Assembly (NCBI GenBank): GCA_018333405.1
Contig: JAGXSR010000130.1
Coordinates: 1-7,450, forward strand
Source: Dethiobacter sp.
GTDB taxonomy: Bacteria; Bacillota; Dethiobacteria; DTU022
Direction: 5' to 3'
Length of the DNA: 7,450 nt
Below are positions 5,770-7,450 of the stretch, in pieces. Made by a program: the position numbers and the translations under genes. A model generated the notes under the pieces. The model made no database searches. It had not been told where the DNA came from and saw only the letters and a program-made list of their open reading frames with translations. Numbering within the stretch: the stretch's first letter is position 1; every line of letters begins with the position of its first letter.

Positions 5770-6528
5770 ATGGTTGATAGACAGCTTGTAACCGCTCAGG
5801 AATTGGCTAAAGCGTTAAACCTTTCTGTGGAGACGATCTGGCGCTATACCCGTGACAAGAAGATCCCGTCTGTGGAGCTAAGCGGCCGGCAGTATCGCTA
5901 CCGGTTGTCAGAAGTGATGACCGCGCTTACAGGAGCAGCGCATGAAGGGACAGCTGAGTATCAGGCGGCAACCTCGCCGAAGCTCACCTACGATGATTAT
6001 CTTGCCTTACCTGAAGAGACCGGCTTTCGGGTAGAGCTGCTCGACGGCTTGGTGGTAAAAGATCCGTCCGCCAACGTTCTTCACCAGCGGGTGTCGCGCC
6101 GGCTGCAGAGAATATTGGAAGATTACTTCCGGCAGGTCGATCCCGGGGGCGAGGTTTTTAACGCCCCTCTCGACCTGACGTTAAGCAGCTGCACTGTAGT
6201 CCAACCGGATCTCTTCTATATCAGCGGCCGGCAACAAGCCCAGGTGTTGCAAGCCAGAGTTGACGGCGCCCCAACACTGGTAGTTGAGATTCTCTCCCCA
6301 TCCAGCGCCCGCAAAGATCGTTTGCAGAAGTTGCGTCTTTACCGGAAAGCAGGGGTGGAGCACTACTGGCTGGTGGACCCCGAAGCACAAACCTTCGAAT
6401 GTTTCGCTCTGATCGGCGGCCTCTATGCGCAAGTAGCCGCCGGCATGGAGGAAGAAGAAGTCTCTCCCGAGCACTTCAGCGGGTTGACCATACACTTGCG
6501 CGATCTGTGGGGAGAAGCGGCAAATTAG
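5770..6528 (+). CDS. Excisionase-type helix-turn-helix fused to Uma2-family (PD-(D/E)XK nuclease-fold) domain
   Basis: A 252-residue protein. Residues about 7-50 (VTAQELAKALNLSVETIWRY, then IPSVELSGRQYRYRLSEV) are a MerR/excisionase-like HTH_17 DNA-binding domain. After a linker of about 20 residues, residues 72-248 form a Uma2 (formerly DUF820) domain, starting TYDDYLALPEE. The restriction-endonuclease-like active-site pattern is present: Glu89 (RVELLDG), Asp147 (VVQPDLFYIS), Glu173 (VVEILSPSS), then Asp183 and Lys187, with YRKAGVEHYWLVDP at 191-204. Uma2 proteins are widespread, often in many copies per genome, and are predicted nucleases whose biological role is poorly defined. The N-terminal HTH would bring the domain to a DNA site or let the protein control its own promoter. 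It is transcribed alone, divergently from pycA. It ends 13 bases from the converging thiN gene. The nuclease fold is well supported; activity is inferred. Confidence 0.88.
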   Translation: MVDRQLVTAQELAKALNLSVETIWRYTRDKKIPSVELSGRQYRYRLSEVMTALTGAAHEGTAEYQAATSPKLTYDDYLALPEETGFRVELLDGLVVKDPSANVLHQRVSRRLQRILEDYFRQVDPGGEVFNAPLDLTLSSCTVVQPDLFYISGRQQAQVLQARVDGAPTLVVEILSPSSARKDRLQKLRLYRKAGVEHYWLVDPEAQTFECFALIGGLYAQVAAGMEEEEVSPEHFSGLTIHLRDLWGEAAN

Positions 6529-6531
6529 CTT

Positions 6532-6554
6532 AAGCGGTACATCAAAAACCGTTT
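6532..6554 (+). terminator. Possible weak terminator hairpin after the HTH-Uma2 gene
   Basis: AAGCGGT (6532-6538) can pair with ACCGTTT (6548-6554) as a 7-base stem with one G-U pair and a 9-base loop, followed by a short T-rich run (TTTCTTT). It overlaps the 3' end of thiN on the other strand. The stem is short and the T tract interrupted, so termination would be inefficient at best. Confidence 0.25.
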
Positions 6555-7204
6555 CTTTGGTCCCTGCAGACGATAACCAACATCAGTCCCGGGCCGGTGG
6601 TAATCCGGGCCCGGTGACCGGTAAATTCGTTACTCAATCCGCGGGTGGAGGCAAAATAGAGTGTTTCTCCGGCAAGCGGGTATTTCAGCCCCTCGGTGGT
6701 GATATTCTCGACCTCGGGCGTCAGCGAAAACAGGGAAACGGTTTCGCCGGGGCTTCCCGAAACCGTTATCTCTTGCTCGGTTAAATAAATGTGGTGGCGC
6801 TCATCTATGATCCGCGCCGGTATGCCGGCCCGCAGAGGAATTGTCAACAGCAGCAGATTGCCGATAGCCTGGTCAAATCGCCCGCCGCCTAAGGCACCCA
6901 CCAAGAGGATCTCTTTTGGAGCCAGCGCCACCGCCCGCTCTAAAGCCAGCTCCAGGTCGGATTTATCTTTTTCCGCCGGAAAACGCAAAAACTCCGCCTT
7001 GCTGCCCTGCAGACGCTCGATAACCGAAGCCGGCAGGGAGTCCATATCCCCGATCACCAAGTCGGGCTGAATCCCCATAGCTAGAGCATGGAGAGCCCCG
7101 CCGTCAGCGCAGATGATAAAATCATCAGCACTGATCCGGCGGCGGACAAACTCCAGGTCATTGATTTCTCCATTGGCCAGCACAATAACCCGATTGTAGG
7201 TCAT
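6542..7204 (-). CDS. thiN: Thiamine pyrophosphokinase (thiamine diphosphokinase)
   Basis: A 220-residue cytoplasmic enzyme that transfers pyrophosphate from ATP to thiamine, giving thiamine diphosphate (salvage route and cofactor activation). Family motifs in order: CADGGA (32-37), PDLVIGDMDSL (47-57) and EKDKSDLELAL (78-88), the acidic metal/nucleotide-binding segments; GALGGGRFDQAIGN (103-116); TTEGLKYPL (169-177) and STRGLSNEF (186-194) in the thiamine-binding C-terminal domain. The length is normal for bacterial ThiN. The start at 7204 was chosen because AGGT (7214-7211) lies 6 bases upstream and the first strand RVIVLANGEI follows directly. In-frame alternatives are ATG 7219 and TTG 7234. 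The partial aminotransferase gene lies 69 bases upstream in the same direction, so co-transcription is possible. No TPP riboswitch was seen. Confidence 0.93.
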   Translation of the reverse strand: MTYNRVIVLANGEINDLEFVRRRISADDFIICADGGALHALAMGIQPDLVIGDMDSLPASVIERLQGSKAEFLRFPAEKDKSDLELALERAVALAPKEILLVGALGGGRFDQAIGNLLLLTIPLRAGIPARIIDERHHIYLTEQEITVSGSPGETVSLFSLTPEVENITTEGLKYPLAGETLYFASTRGLSNEFTGHRARITTGPGLMLVIVCRDQRNGF

Positions 7205-7273
7205 AGCAGCACCTGACATTGATTTTCCGGGCAATCGCCCCGCCTTCCGCCTATTGCGGCCGGCGCTAAACAG

Positions 7274-7450
7274 CTACGGCGTGTATGATTCTAAAAAGCT
7301 TTTCAGCCTTGATAGCCCCTCCCGCAGATCTTCCATGGTGCAGGCGTACGAGATACGGATATAGCCCTCGGCCCCGGGACCGAAATCGATACCCGGGGTT
7401 ACCGCTACTTTGGCCTCCTCAAGAAGTCGGAAGGCCAGAGAGTAGGAATC
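7274..7450 (-). CDS. Class I/II aminotransferase (PLP fold type I), C-terminal 58 residues, cut by window edge
   Basis: The reverse strand is open from the window edge to TAG 7276-7274. It encodes an end typical of aspartate/aromatic aminotransferases: LLEEAKVAVTPGIDFGPGAEG, then YIRISYACTMEDLREGLSRL. The PG..FG..GEGYIRIS pattern contains the conserved Arg that binds the substrate alpha-carboxylate in this fold. The PLP lysine and the rest lie outside the window, so substrate specificity cannot be told. It precedes thiN in the same orientation. Confidence 0.88.
   Translation of the reverse strand, partial: DSYSLAFRLLEEAKVAVTPGIDFGPGAEGYIRISYACTMEDLREGLSRLKSFLESYTP

Overview
The window looks like a piece of a moderate-GC Firmicutes chromosome, possibly from the Peptococcaceae (Desulfotomaculum/Pelotomaculum type). 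This rests on sigma-A style promoters, strong purine-rich Shine-Dalgarno sequences, a TTG start, a split two-gene biotin carboxylase system and a ThiN-type thiamine pyrophosphokinase. The assignment is an inference from gene style; no marker gene proves it.

Layout, left to right. Bases 1-437, minus strand, hold the N-terminal part of an AlbA_2 (Schlafen-like/RecG-like) putative DNA-binding protein whose reading frame is broken by a frameshift near base 311. Bases 438-741 are non-coding and carry a perfect inverted repeat just before the next gene. Bases 742-1896, plus strand, encode an FAD/NAD(P)-dependent oxidoreductase of the sulfide:quinone oxidoreductase-like family. Converging on it, bases 5464-1918 on the minus strand form a tight two-gene operon: a biotin carboxylase subunit (pycA-like) and a carboxyltransferase plus biotin-carrier subunit (pycB-like), with the second gene's Shine-Dalgarno overlapping the first gene's stop codon. 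Bases 5465-5769 are a divergent regulatory region with promoters facing both ways and several palindromes. Bases 5770-6528, plus strand, encode an excisionase-type helix-turn-helix fused to a Uma2 (PD-(D/E)XK nuclease-fold) domain, driven by a consensus TTGACA-17-TATAAT promoter. Bases 7204-6542, minus strand, encode thiamine pyrophosphokinase (thiN). Bases 7450-7274, minus strand, are the last 58 codons of a class I aminotransferase lying upstream of thiN in the same orientation.

How the genes work together. The two biotin enzyme subunits should form one complex: PycA carboxylates the biotin carried on Lys636 of PycB, and the PycB TIM barrel passes the carboxyl group to a small acceptor. Pyruvate, giving oxaloacetate, is the default guess, but two residues usually needed for pyruvate carboxylation are substituted. 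The aminotransferase and thiN may be co-transcribed. The AlbA_2 fragment and the HTH-Uma2 protein are typical accessory genes and show no evident metabolic link to their neighbours.

The best candidate for something not well described is the divergent carboxyltransferase pair. I saw no CRISPR array, tRNA, rRNA or insertion sequence.
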